64,000 nucleotides of DNA from Spirosoma sp. KCTC 42546 (GCF_006965485.1 NZ_CP041360.1:1302001-1366000); one strand, 5' to 3'. Positions 43,797-52,899 are shown, numbered from the stretch's first letter. Notes: a model not told the origin generated them from the sequence alone. Numbers and translations: made by a program.

Positions 43797-43892
43797 CACA
43801 GAGTGGTACGCCATTGCGACACGGAGAATACAGAGTTTTTAATTTATTTTATACTCTGTGTTCTCCGTGTCGCAATGGCGCACCACTCTGTG
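43797..43892. repeat. 40-bp inverted repeat between convergent genes (family C)
   Basis: Arms 43797-43836 and 43853-43892 pair over 40 bp, broken only by one A-C and one T-G pair. It shares CACAGAG words with 39146-39237. It lies 15 nt after the isomerase stop and ends 18 nt from the opposite gene's stop. Confidence 0.92.
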
Positions 43893-43910
43893 TTCATAAA
43901 AATCGTGATC

Positions 43911-44438
43911 TTATAAATCCGGGATGTCTTTAATCCGAACTTTCATAACCGGGCGTTCGCCCTTGGGGACAATGGCAATAAACGTATTGCTTACTGTTTC
44001 GCCATTTCGGAGCATAAAACCGGCCTGCACATTGGTGGTGCTGGTTACCTCTTTCCCTTCCGAATTTTTTATCCGTTGCTGATAAGGCACCGTGAACGGT
44101 CGGGCTACGACTGTACCGCTTTTTGAGGTCAATCGTTTTCCGGTGGCATTCAGGCAATCGAATACCGCCAGTTGATTGGGTTCATCGCCACTTAAAAAGG
44201 TTGGTTTCGGAAACATCAATTTGGTGCAGTTGCTCCGGTTGGTGGCGTAAATCGCAACTTCGTAACGCATGAAGTTCTCCCCGCTAATTTCCATTTGACG
44301 TTCATTGCGGATCTCGAAACCATAGTCAATGCCATTCAATTGAGCGGGTTTCCCAGCCTCGACATCATAGGCTTGCTGGGCAAAAATAGGAGAGGAGAGG
44401 GTTGTTAAGAACAGGGAATAACGTAAAAATCGATTCAT
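43911..44438 (-). CDS. Secreted protein of unknown function
   Basis: 175 residues from the ATG at 44438, which starts a signal peptide (YSLFLTTLSSPIFAQ). An upstream in-frame start at 44468 would add ten residues. The mature part is a compact beta-rich sequence without a recognised domain (GKPAQLNGIDYGFEIRNER, then VMKVRIKDIPDL). Two cysteines (SNCTKL and DCLN) could form a disulfide. No function is assigned. Confidence 0.65.
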   Translation of the reverse strand: MNRFLRYSLFLTTLSSPIFAQQAYDVEAGKPAQLNGIDYGFEIRNERQMEISGENFMRYEVAIYATNRSNCTKLMFPKPTFLSGDEPNQLAVFDCLNATGKRLTSKSGTVVARPFTVPYQQRIKNSEGKEVTSTTNVQAGFMLRNGETVSNTFIAIVPKGERPVMKVRIKDIPDL

Positions 44439-44769
44439 TGAAATAAGGACTAGGTTAAAGTTGTACACTACGGATTATGTATGCTTATCAAGCTGAAAGC
44501 CCCAAAAATAACTATCATTTGAGATATTTTCACGTTCTGCCTCATTGCCTTACGCATCCTGACTCAGGCTTTATCAAACGGTCAACTACCTGGAAATGGC
44601 CAACCAGCGCAGTTCAGTGGTCTCACTAAAAAATGAGTGGTTTAGGTAACTCCCGCACGCACCTGATCGGGTAGTTTATTCGCGGTTAGAACTTATTAAG
44701 CAACTGCGCAAATTGACGATCGAAAATCAATTTTCGTACTCCTAAACAGCCTTCAACTTTTCGTTACTT
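44439..44769. other. 331-bp divergent intergenic region
   Basis: It separates the minus-strand secreted-protein gene from the plus-strand ThuA/dehydrogenase fusion and should contain both promoters. I see no clear TAnnTTTG box, no long inverted repeat, and no RNA gene. Confidence 0.5.
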
Positions 44770-47700
44770 ATGATTTGGTTACCAACCTCTACTAGGCATG
44801 TTCGTCACTTGCTGGGAGTCGCCGGGGCTACTATAGCCCTATACGCGTGTATGAACACCCAGAAAAATGCTACTCATACCGGAATGACGACCACTGTATC
44901 TGAGTCAGTTATCGGCACTGCCCCCGCACCAACTGCTCCGAAGCGTGCCAATCCCCCCCGGATTCTGGTTTTTTCAAAGACAAAAGGCTGGAAACATACC
45001 TCCATTCCGTTTGGTATTGCCGCCTTCCAGAAACTCGGACGAGAGAATAATTTCAGGGTTGATACCACCAAAAATGCGGCTTATTTTAACGACGATAGCC
45101 TCCGGAATTACCAGGCCGTCGTCTGGCTTAGTACCACAGGGAACGTATTGAACCAGGTCCAACAGGCTGCTTTTGAGCGGTACATTCAGGCCGGTGGCGG
45201 CTATCTGGGTATTCACGCGGCTGCCGATACCGAATATGACTGGCCCTGGTACAACAAACTCGCGGGTGGCTATTTTGCCAGTCACCCCAGTCAATCCAAT
45301 GTTCGTAAAGCAACGGTTGACGTAACGGACAAGAACCACTCGTCGACCAGCATGCTGCCCGATCATTGGGAGCGAACCGATGAATGGTACAACTACCGTT
45401 CACTCTATTCCGACTTGCACGTATTGGCCAGTCTGGACGAGAGTACCTACGAAGGGGGGATTAATGGAAGCAATCACCCCATTGCCTGGTATCACGAATT
45501 CGATGGCGGGCGAGCGTATTATACCGGCGGAGGGCACGAAGATTCCAGTTTCAGTGAGCCGCTGTTTGTACAACACCTGCTGGGCGCGCTGAACTGGGTG
45601 ATGGGAACTGGTAAGGCGCTGGACTACAGTAAAGCACATGCCGTGGTAATGCCCGAAGAAAACCGTTTTGTGAAAACCGTATTGGTCAATGACCTGAACG
45701 AGCCAATGGAACTGGCCGTTGCCGACGATGGTCGGGTATTCTTCACCGAGCGGAGCGGCAATTTGTGGGTGTATAACAACCGAACAAATACCTACAAAGT
45801 AATCCATCGGTTTGCGGTAACTACCAAGCAGGGCTTTGGTGTACAGGGCATTACGCTCGATCCGAAGTTTTCGACAAATCACTGGCTGTATGTGTATTAC
45901 TCGCCCAATACCGACAAAGACCCGACTTACCATCTGTCGCGCTTTGTGGTCAAGGCCGATAATTCGCTCGATCTGACTTCCGAAAAAGTACTGCTCAAAC
46001 TACCGGGCGAATTTGAAGCCAGCGCTCACCACGGCGGGTCGCTGGCCTGGGATAAAGAAGGCAATCTGTTCCTCTCGACGGGCGACAATACCAACCCCTT
46101 CCCATCGAATGGCTACTCACCCATTGATGAGCGCCCTGATCATCTGACACTCGATGCGCAACGTACAGCGGCCAATACCAACGATCTGCGCGGTAAAGTC
46201 TTACGAATTCACCCCCAGGCCGACGGAACATACACCATTCCCGACGGCAACTTATTCCCGAAAGGCACGGCTCAAACACGGCCAGAGATTTACACGATGG
46301 GTTTGCGCAACCCGTATAGGATTGCCGTAAATCCTAAATCATCGGTATTGTACTGGGGCGAAATTGGCCCGGATGCCGGGAAGGATAGTACGATTGGGCC
46401 AAGAGGATATGATGAGTTCAATCAGGCCAAAAAACCGGGTAATTATGGCTGGCCATTGTTTATCGGCAACAGTCAGCCATACCCAAAGCTTGACTTTGCA
46501 ACCAATGCACTCGGACCCAAATTTGACCCGAAAGCACCAGTCAATAACTCGGTCAACAATACGGGCCTGAAGAACCTGCCTCCCACTAATTCGGCGATGA
46601 TCTGGTATCCATACGCGGCCTCTAAAGAGTTTCCCGAATTGGCGCAGGGTGGACGTAGTGCCATGGCGGGTGCGTTTTATACCTACGACAAGAATTCGTC
46701 CTCCAAAACAAAATTCCCGGAATACTACGATGGTGCCTTGTTCGTCTTCGACTGGATGCGCAACTGGGTGCTGGCCGTTCGGGTCGATAAGGACGATAAC
46801 TATAGTCGGAATGAGCCATTTATGGCTGCAAACGGCGATTTTCGGCGACCTATCGATCTGGCTTTCAGTAAAGATGGCGTCATGTATATGCTGGAATACG
46901 GCTCGGTCTATGGAGCCGATAACGACGATGCCCGTTTAGTGAAAATTGAATACAATACTGGCAATCGTCCACCAACGGTTAAGGCCAATGTGGTTGATTC
47001 GGTGGCGATGGCGATCCATAACTCACGCTCGTATCTAACCTCCGATGGACAAAATGCGCCTGTGCAGCACGAAGCTGCCGGGCCCGCTCCGCTGCGTGTG
47101 AAATTCAGTGGGCGCGGTACTGATCTTGACGATGACGATGCCATTACCTATGAATGGCTATTTGATGGTAAAACGGTTGGCGCCCAGCGCCCGATGGCGA
47201 CCTACACATACACGCAGCCTGGTGTATATAATGCCATTCTGAGAGCAACGGATCAGAAAGGTTTAGTCGGTACAGATACGATCGTGGTGAAGGTTGGTAA
47301 TGCCAAACCGGAAGTTGTCATTGAGACGCCTGATAACAAATCGTTTTTCTGGGAAAATAAGCCGTTTACGTACACGGTAAACGTGACGGACAAAGAAGAT
47401 GGGAAAGTTGATCCCAAGCGGATCAAGGTGTATTCCGAATACAGCGCTCAACCCCGAACTGCCTCACCTGCGGTGGTGCAACAAGGGCATCAGGACCTGG
47501 CCTCTATCGGAAACGGGTCGATTGGAAAGATGCTCATGGCAAGCAGCGACTGTAAAGCCTGTCATACGATTGATAAACCATCTGTTGGGCCAACGTTTCT
47601 GGCCGTGGCCGACCGCTATAAAGGGCAGGCCGGAAGTGTGGACAAGCTGGCGAAAAAGATCATCGAAGGCGGGGGCGGCAACTGGAGCAAAGACCACCTC

Positions 47701-48321
47701 ATGAGTGCGCACCCACAGATTCCGCCACAGGACGCGCAGGAAATGGTGAAGTACATTTTCTCGCTGACCGACGCCCGTAAGCAGAAAGTGGCACCGTTGC
47801 AGGGTAGCCTCGCACTAAACGAGCATAAACCAGAAGATACCCGAGGTCAGTATACACTCATGGCTTCCTATACCGATAAAGGCGCATCCACGCCGGGCGG
47901 AAAGGTTGTAGGACCACTTACGAGTAGCGAAGTAGTTACGCTGCGAAGTGCGAACGTGAAAACGATAAACGCCGATGCGTATGTGGGCTTCCCAAGGTTT
48001 GGAAATCGCTTAAATGCGGGTAGTCACAAAGCGTATGTCCTCCTGAAAGGGATTGACATGACCACCATCAAATCGCTGACGTACGATTATTCGTCGCTCA
48101 ATAAAGATGGCGATATTGAAGTTCGGCTGGATTCGTACGCCGGTCCCGTCGTTAGTCGAGCACCCTACAAAGCTACCGGCGACTGGAAAACCACGAATAA
48201 GGTGACGGGCACCTTCGATAAGGCGTTCACGGGGAAACATGATGTGTATGTGATCGTGATGAAGCGCGACAAACCCAACGATAACATCATTCAGTTGAAC
48301 AGCATCCAGTTTAATCAATAG
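44770..48321 (+). CDS. Multidomain ThuA / sugar dehydrogenase / PKD / cytochrome c / carbohydrate-binding lipoprotein
   Basis: 1183 residues. The lipobox LYAC near residue 27 suggests a lipid anchor. ThuA-like domain at ~60-280 (RILVFSKTKGWKH, GGGYLGIHAAADTEYDWPW). A glucose/sorbosone dehydrogenase-type beta-propeller, which usually uses PQQ, follows at ~290-740 (NEPMELAVADDGRVFFTER, GLRNPYRIAVNPK). A PKD domain is at ~775-845. A class I cytochrome c domain has heme motif CKACH at residues 928-932 and a probable Met ligand in HLMSAHPQIP. The C-terminal ~140 residues look like a CBM6-type carbohydrate-binding module. The likely role is sugar oxidation outside the cell, feeding electrons from the propeller to the heme; this is an inference from domain order. 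Confidence 0.88.
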   Translation: MIWLPTSTRHVRHLLGVAGATIALYACMNTQKNATHTGMTTTVSESVIGTAPAPTAPKRANPPRILVFSKTKGWKHTSIPFGIAAFQKLGRENNFRVDTTKNAAYFNDDSLRNYQAVVWLSTTGNVLNQVQQAAFERYIQAGGGYLGIHAAADTEYDWPWYNKLAGGYFASHPSQSNVRKATVDVTDKNHSSTSMLPDHWERTDEWYNYRSLYSDLHVLASLDESTYEGGINGSNHPIAWYHEFDGGRAYYTGGGHEDSSFSEPLFVQHLLGALNWVMGTGKALDYSKAHAVVMPEENRFVKTVLVNDLNEPMELAVADDGRVFFTERSGNLWVYNNRTNTYKVIHRFAVTTKQGFGVQGITLDPKFSTNHWLYVYYSPNTDKDPTYHLSRFVVKADNSLDLTSEKVLLKLPGEFEASAHHGGSLAWDKEGNLFLSTGDNTNPFPSNGYSPIDERPDHLTLDAQRTAANTNDLRGKVLRIHPQADGTYTIPDGNLFPKGTAQTRPEIYTMGLRNPYRIAVNPKSSVLYWGEIGPDAGKDSTIGPRGYDEFNQAKKPGNYGWPLFIGNSQPYPKLDFATNALGPKFDPKAPVNNSVNNTGLKNLPPTNSAMIWYPYAASKEFPELAQGGRSAMAGAFYTYDKNSSSKTKFPEYYDGALFVFDWMRNWVLAVRVDKDDNYSRNEPFMAANGDFRRPIDLAFSKDGVMYMLEYGSVYGADNDDARLVKIEYNTGNRPPTVKANVVDSVAMAIHNSRSYLTSDGQNAPVQHEAAGPAPLRVKFSGRGTDLDDDDAITYEWLFDGKTVGAQRPMATYTYTQPGVYNAILRATDQKGLVGTDTIVVKVGNAKPEVVIETPDNKSFFWENKPFTYTVNVTDKEDGKVDPKRIKVYSEYSAQPRTASPAVVQQGHQDLASIGNGSIGKMLMASSDCKACHTIDKPSVGPTFLAVADRYKGQAGSVDKLAKKIIEGGGGNWSKDHLMSAHPQIPPQDAQEMVKYIFSLTDARKQKVAPLQGSLALNEHKPEDTRGQYTLMASYTDKGASTPGGKVVGPLTSSEVVTLRSANVKTINADAYVGFPRFGNRLNAGSHKAYVLLKGIDMTTIKSLTYDYSSLNKDGDIEVRLDSYAGPVVSRAPYKATGDWKTTNKVTGTFDKAFTGKHDVYVIVMKRDKPNDNIIQLNSIQFNQ

Positions 48322-48322
48322 G

Positions 48323-48390
48323 AGCGTCATTAATGCAATGAGCCGTGCTACAGTTGTAACTGTGGCACGGCTCATTGCATTAATGACGCT
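48323..48390. repeat. 33-bp inverted repeat with a 2-nt spacer
   Basis: Arms 48323-48355 and 48358-48390 pair over 33 bp with a single T-G pair, then TTTT follows on the plus strand. It begins 1 nt after the fusion gene's stop, so it could terminate that transcript. Confidence 0.9.
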
Positions 48391-48464
48391 TTTAATATTC
48401 AATAATCTCCAACCGCCATTCAGTGAGATTTTTTTGTATTTTATTTTCTATACAAACAGCTGAC

Positions 48465-48597
48465 GTTTTCGCTTGGCTACGCCGAGCGAGGACTATCTCT
48501 TCAAGGGCCTCTGGCCCGTTTTTAATATAGACTTTGCTATTCTCCGGCCAGAGGCCGTTAAAGAAATAGTCCTCACTCGGCGTAGCCAAGCGAAAAC
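48465..48597. repeat. 54-bp inverted repeat with paired intra-arm hairpins
   Basis: Arms 48465-48518 and 48544-48597 pair over 54 bp with five mismatches. Three are C-A pairs; the other two (G-G and C-C) lie at the ends of the small hairpins GGGCC/GGCCC (left) and CGGCC/GGCCG (right), which stay intact in each arm. It ends 8 nt before the alpha/beta hydrolase stop. Confidence 0.88.
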
Positions 48598-48605
48598 ACT
48601 ACAAG

Positions 48606-50039
48606 CTAATAAGCAATAATCTCTTTCTTCGTAGACTCTAGTTTCCGATACGGATTATTGAGGAACGATTGCATGAAGCGGGTCATATCTTCTCCGCCAA
48701 CCATATGTGCTTTATTGGTAAACAGCAGTCGTTGACTGTTAGGCATGTAGTGGTGAATCCGATCGATATAAATTGGCCGACAGGCGTTGTCCATTTCGCC
48801 ATCTGCTAACAAGGCCGGTTTGCTGGAGTAGAAAGGCTGTTTGGTTTCCGGTTTTATGGGTGGCACCTTCCAGCAATCACATAATTCTTTATAGACATCA
48901 TTAATGTGATAGCCCTTCAAATAGGGGTATGTTTCATAGAGTTGCTGAAGTACTTTTTCGCTGTGATAGGCAGTTTGGTCAGCGCAGTACACCGAGATTC
49001 GCATGCCTGACGGGGCAGTGTTGTGTTCGAAAATAGCATCCAGCGTTTGTTTGATGTAGCTATAATGATTCCCCTTGATCATGTCGGTAATTACGTAGGG
49101 GATGTGCTTCATTTGCGTGTTAACGAGGATGCCCAATAACTCGCGTCGGGTGTATTGAATTCGTAGCGTGTCGGTAGTGCCTTTTTCCAGATAGGGAGTG
49201 GTAAATATTTTGCCATTAATGGAAGAGAAATAGCGCTGGAATTTCTCTTGTAGGTTGCCGTAAACCGCTTTGTTTGTTGAGTCTTTTTCAACGTGATTGA
49301 ACAGGATGTTCAGCGATTCGTTGAAGTTGGCGGGTTCATCTTCGTCAATGGGAACGAACGTCGGGAGGGGCGAATCCAGCACTAACGATCTGATCCGGGT
49401 AGGGTCTTTCTGAAGAACGGCTAGCATAAGCCCCCCACTGTACGACCCTCCTAACAGATTAACCGAATCAACCCGTAAAGTGGCCAATAGGTCGTGAATG
49501 TCCGCTACTGTTTCGTCGGTATTGTAGCCGGACAGGTCAATTCCCTTTGCTTCCAGGGCTTTTTTGTAGCGCTTGACCCCCACAACCGCCATGCTGTCTT
49601 TATTCAGATTTTTGCGGTACGACTCTCTAATAGCATCATCCAGTTCTTCGCTCCACAGGTTGGGGACGGCATAATGAGTACCTCTTTGTTCGAACGCAAT
49701 GCAATCCCGGTCCTTGATGAGAGGGCTTCCAGAAGCTCCCCTTGCCCAACCTAGCGAACTGCCACCCGGTCCGCCCGCCGTGAACAAAAGTGGATCTTTC
49801 TTCTTGTTGGGATTTTTGCTTTCTACCAGAATAAAGGGAAGCTTTATCGTTTTTCCATTCTTCTTTTTCCTGTTTTCGGGCACGATCAAATAAGCGCAAC
49901 GCGTGTGGAAACTGCTGTCTATCTGAACTGGACAGGCACAGGGCTCAAGGGTACGAACAACGCCCGGCTGGCCCTGGGCATAAACTACGGAGAGCAGGAA
50001 AATCAAAAGTAAGTAGGTTCGTGTCGAAGCTGTATTCAT
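48606..50039 (-). CDS. Secreted alpha/beta hydrolase (TAP-like/proline iminopeptidase-type)
   Basis: 477 residues. Signal peptide (YLLLIFLLSVVYAQG) and Cys-Ala-Cys at residues ~33-35. An alpha/beta hydrolase domain follows: LFTAGGPGGSSLG (HGGPG-like oxyanion region), nucleophile Ser in GGSYSGG, and a C-terminal region with LLADGEMDNACRP (acid) and THKAH-like LFTNKAHMVGGED (His). Members of this group are peptidases that release N-terminal residues or tripeptides, or esterases. Substrate is not determined. Convergent with the multidomain gene across two inverted repeats. Confidence 0.85.
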   Translation of the reverse strand: MNTASTRTYLLLIFLLSVVYAQGQPGVVRTLEPCACPVQIDSSFHTRCAYLIVPENRKKKNGKTIKLPFILVESKNPNKKKDPLLFTAGGPGGSSLGWARGASGSPLIKDRDCIAFEQRGTHYAVPNLWSEELDDAIRESYRKNLNKDSMAVVGVKRYKKALEAKGIDLSGYNTDETVADIHDLLATLRVDSVNLLGGSYSGGLMLAVLQKDPTRIRSLVLDSPLPTFVPIDEDEPANFNESLNILFNHVEKDSTNKAVYGNLQEKFQRYFSSINGKIFTTPYLEKGTTDTLRIQYTRRELLGILVNTQMKHIPYVITDMIKGNHYSYIKQTLDAIFEHNTAPSGMRISVYCADQTAYHSEKVLQQLYETYPYLKGYHINDVYKELCDCWKVPPIKPETKQPFYSSKPALLADGEMDNACRPIYIDRIHHYMPNSQRLLFTNKAHMVGGEDMTRFMQSFLNNPYRKLESTKKEIIAY

Positions 50040-50110
50040 ACTGATTATGAACTAATTTTCGGCAAAACTAAAGCGGGGCTAAGCTGAATTTTAGTAAAAA
50101 CTGGACATCT

Positions 50111-50953
50111 TCAGCCAACGCTTTCGATTAATTTCTTTCCAGTGAATCGGATAACGTCTTTATAAAAATGGCTCATATCGTAATAGCCATAGTCATAGGG
50201 TGAGAAGAGTTTTTTATTAGTGACGTAGGCCGATAAGGCCGCTCTGGCCCGAACCGTCGAGAAGTATTGTTTTGGTGTGGTGCCAATCACTCTCGTAAAA
50301 TAGCGGTATATCGTTTTGTTGGTCGTATACAGCTCGTTTGCCAGTTGGCTGCTCGTAAAGTCAGGATTGTTAGCACTGTAGATGCCAATGGCTTTCTGTA
50401 CGACATCGATATAATAAGCGCTGGCATTCTTCTTTTTGTATTGGCTTAAGAAGAAATTCTGGAGCAACTCGACACGCTCGCCAAAATCAGGCAGATGCTT
50501 TAACCGCTGAATCAGGGTTGCAGGCAAAACGTTCTCTAATTTCACCACCTGATCAGAAAATTGAGCCTGATTTATACCTAAGATCGCTTCCAGTCCGCCC
50601 GGAAAAAACTTGATGGTGAGAATGTGGTCCGTTGGTAAATTATGCCGCTCAACGATGTTGTTTCGTAAAATGAGCACGTCCGTACTCTGTTGAATCTGGT
50701 ATTGGGTTGTACCAACAGATAGCTGATAGGGTTGCCCTAAATTTATGTAGCAGGTGGGTGTCCAACTCGGAAACATCTTGATGGCAAACCGATTATCGCC
50801 CGCATATTGATAAGTTTCCTCTGCCGATGATTCTGAGAAAAACTCAATATACTCAGCCAGTTCAGGACAGGGCGTCGCGAATTGATAGAGTTTTCGAATA
50901 TTATCGAAAATCTCCGTCATCCGATGCTGACATCCGTTTACTGGCTTCTCCAT
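50111..50953 (-). CDS. AraC-family transcriptional regulator
   Basis: About 280 residues from the ATG at 50953; ATG at 50983 would add 10 residues. A longer frame reaching 51100 runs through an inverted-repeat element and is unlikely. The C-terminal ~100 residues are an AraC-type helix-turn-helix region (LANELYTTNKTIYRYFTRVIGTTPKQYFSTVRARAAL ... YGYYDMSHFYKDVIRFTGKKL, shown in fragments). The N-terminal part would bind a ligand. Its target is unknown. The serine-hydrolase gene is upstream on the same strand, and a cloverleaf-like element lies right before this gene. Confidence 0.85.
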   Translation of the reverse strand: MEKPVNGCQHRMTEIFDNIRKLYQFATPCPELAEYIEFFSESSAEETYQYAGDNRFAIKMFPSWTPTCYINLGQPYQLSVGTTQYQIQQSTDVLILRNNIVERHNLPTDHILTIKFFPGGLEAILGINQAQFSDQVVKLENVLPATLIQRLKHLPDFGERVELLQNFFLSQYKKKNASAYYIDVVQKAIGIYSANNPDFTSSQLANELYTTNKTIYRYFTRVIGTTPKQYFSTVRARAALSAYVTNKKLFSPYDYGYYDMSHFYKDVIRFTGKKLIESVG

Positions 50954-50986
50954 TGACGCATTAGTCTTTTTATAAAACGGCATGAC

Positions 50987-51098
50987 GTGGTGTCGGTTTC
51001 TCAAAACCGACACAGCGAGGTTTCTTAAAACCTTGTCAAGAACTACGGATGAGGTTTTAAGAAACCTCGCTGTGTCAGATGTAAGCATCTGACACCAC
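50987..51098. repeat. Cloverleaf-like composite inverted repeat
   Basis: Central stem 51013-51033 with 51052-51072 is a perfect 21 bp. On each side stands an independent 9-bp hairpin, TGTCGGTTT (50991-50999, loop ctca) and TGTCAGATG (51073-51081, loop taag), closed by GTGG (50987-50990) with CCAC (51095-51098). It lies on the 5' side of the AraC gene and 52 nt beyond the serine-hydrolase stop. Confidence 0.9.
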
Positions 51099-51150
51099 AA
51101 GAATGGCTCGTTTGTTCCAATTGTTGTAGACGGTTGAACCTGCCAAACCG

Positions 51151-52899
51151 CTACTTCTCCACTACGTCATAGTCTGTGACTAAGCCATCGGAAGTCAGGT
51201 GGACGATCACGTAATGGGGCGTGTTATTAGTCGTGATTTTGTAGTTCAAAATCTGATCCACCTTGCCCGCGTGCCGTTCAATACCACGCCCTTTCACATC
51301 CTCAGTGCTGATAAATGTCATGGATTTGAGGTCAGAGAGTACACCGGCACCCTGCATGAAGTCCTTTCGGGCACCCGGCGTAATGCCCGGCGCTTCTTCC
51401 ACCGCTTTACCCCCTTTGGCCAGTGCCATCAACGCAACTTCGATTTTTTTTGTACGCGCGGGGTCGGGATCTGGTGCCGATTTTGGCGCGTTGAAGAGTG
51501 GCCCAATACGTGGTATTTTTCGTTCTTCTGTGCCATTTTTCCACACTAATTCGGTCACCTCACCCCTGGCGTTAGGGCTGAATGTGACGTACGCATCCCG
51601 ATCCGCTGAGACAAAACGCGTTGCTGTTTCGGGCACGAATTCTTCATCATCAAACCCATCGGTCAGCGTAAACAGCCGATCTTTGGTGGCTATAAAGGTG
51701 ATCATCCGGTTGTTGTAAAGTTCGTAGCGTCCTTCATAAGCCGTGAGGGTTTTTGCCGTGACAGGAACCGCTATGCGTTTGGCGGGCGACGATGACTTAT
51801 AACCCGCCCAATGGTATTGCCTGGCAACTTCATCTACAATATGCCCCATCATCCGGGAGTTGTCGTTGGCATTGATCATGATCGCTACACCCTGACCTGT
51901 TTCAGCGCCAGCCGTGAGCAAGGCATCGAACCCTTCATCCCGCCCGTTGTGTCCGAAACGCATCGTTGGGCCGTCTCCCTCCAGAAAAATGCCCAAGCCA
52001 TCCTTGTCCTTTTGGTCGGTCAGCATCTGCTGGGTCATTTCCTTCGACAATACAGACCCGGCTTTCCCCGCGAACGCATTTTGAATGCCCATGGCAAATC
52101 GGGCCAGATCGGAAGATGTTGTCCACAGTCCGGCGGCTGCCATTTCGGGGTAAATATGCCAGCGTCCTTTTACGAGACTCCGGTCGCCGTAATGGCCCGT
52201 CGCCGTGAGTTTGGCTTTATCGGCCGGAAGAGGTTGCTGGTAGGTGCTCTCGTTCATGTTCATCGGCCCCAATACCGTTTCCTGCATAAACTCTGGGAAG
52301 GGTTTGCCTGTCACGTCGAGCATGAGTTGCTGCATGACTGTGTAGCCACCACCCGAATAACGCCAGCGGGTACCCGGTACAAAATCCGCCCGAACCGCAG
52401 GTGTGTTGGCAGGAGGGGAGCCATCGAGAATCTGTACCACTGATGGAATGGGTTTGCCTACCTCGTAACCAGGGAAACCGTGTACGGTTAGCCCCGTTGT
52501 GTGGCTGAGTAATCCCCGCAGGGTCACTTTCTTATCCTTCGTGAGTTCATTCTCCGGGACTTTCCAGGTCTTTAATTTGACGTTTACATCCTCATCGAGC
52601 GCCAACTTGCCTTTTTCGGTCAGGTACAAAGCCCCGGCAGCCGCCACCGACTTACTAATGGAACCGGCCTGAAACAGGGTAGATGCTGTGATGGGTGTAG
52701 TACTGTTCTTGTCAATGGTGCCGTACCCTTTCGCTTTCACGATCTTGCCGTCCTGGATGATGGCGATGGACAGACCGGGTACGTGCCGTTTTTGCATTTG
52801 CTTCTTAATGAACTCATCGAGATCGTCGGCACGGCTTTCGGAAGCTAGGGACAACAGCGAAAGGACAACGAGGGACTGGAGTAATTGACGCATAGGCAT
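51151..52899 (-). CDS. Secreted class C beta-lactamase-like serine hydrolase
   Basis: About 582 residues from the ATG at 52899; ATG at 52893 gives nearly the same signal peptide (RQLLQSLVVLSLLSLASESRA). The beta-lactamase/transpeptidase-like domain starts after the signal (RHVPGLSIAIIQDGKIVKAKGYG). The SxxK catalytic motif is in QAGSISKSVAA, and the second motif, YSGGGY, replaces YxN. The family acts as esterase, D-aminopeptidase or penicillin-binding protein, and the final ~200 residues form an extra C-terminal domain. Antibiotic hydrolysis is not implied. Co-directional with the beta-helix gene upstream. Confidence 0.87.
   Translation of the reverse strand: MPMRQLLQSLVVLSLLSLASESRADDLDEFIKKQMQKRHVPGLSIAIIQDGKIVKAKGYGTIDKNSTTPITASTLFQAGSISKSVAAAGALYLTEKGKLALDEDVNVKLKTWKVPENELTKDKKVTLRGLLSHTTGLTVHGFPGYEVGKPIPSVVQILDGSPPANTPAVRADFVPGTRWRYSGGGYTVMQQLMLDVTGKPFPEFMQETVLGPMNMNESTYQQPLPADKAKLTATGHYGDRSLVKGRWHIYPEMAAAGLWTTSSDLARFAMGIQNAFAGKAGSVLSKEMTQQMLTDQKDKDGLGIFLEGDGPTMRFGHNGRDEGFDALLTAGAETGQGVAIMINANDNSRMMGHIVDEVARQYHWAGYKSSSPAKRIAVPVTAKTLTAYEGRYELYNNRMITFIATKDRLFTLTDGFDDEEFVPETATRFVSADRDAYVTFSPNARGEVTELVWKNGTEERKIPRIGPLFNAPKSAPDPDPARTKKIEVALMALAKGGKAVEEAPGITPGARKDFMQGAGVLSDLKSMTFISTEDVKGRGIERHAGKVDQILNYKITTNNTPHYVIVHLTSDGLVTDYDVVEK

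Noticed and set aside
50987..51098. Riboswitch in the AraC leader
   Set aside because: The fold matches the composite palindromes in the other spacers, and no ligand-binding core of a known riboswitch class is recognisable.
51811..52443. Open frame of about 210 codons antisense to the beta-lactamase-like gene
   Set aside because: The minus-strand gene has its signal peptide and SxxK motif in place, and the plus-strand translation is not protein-like.
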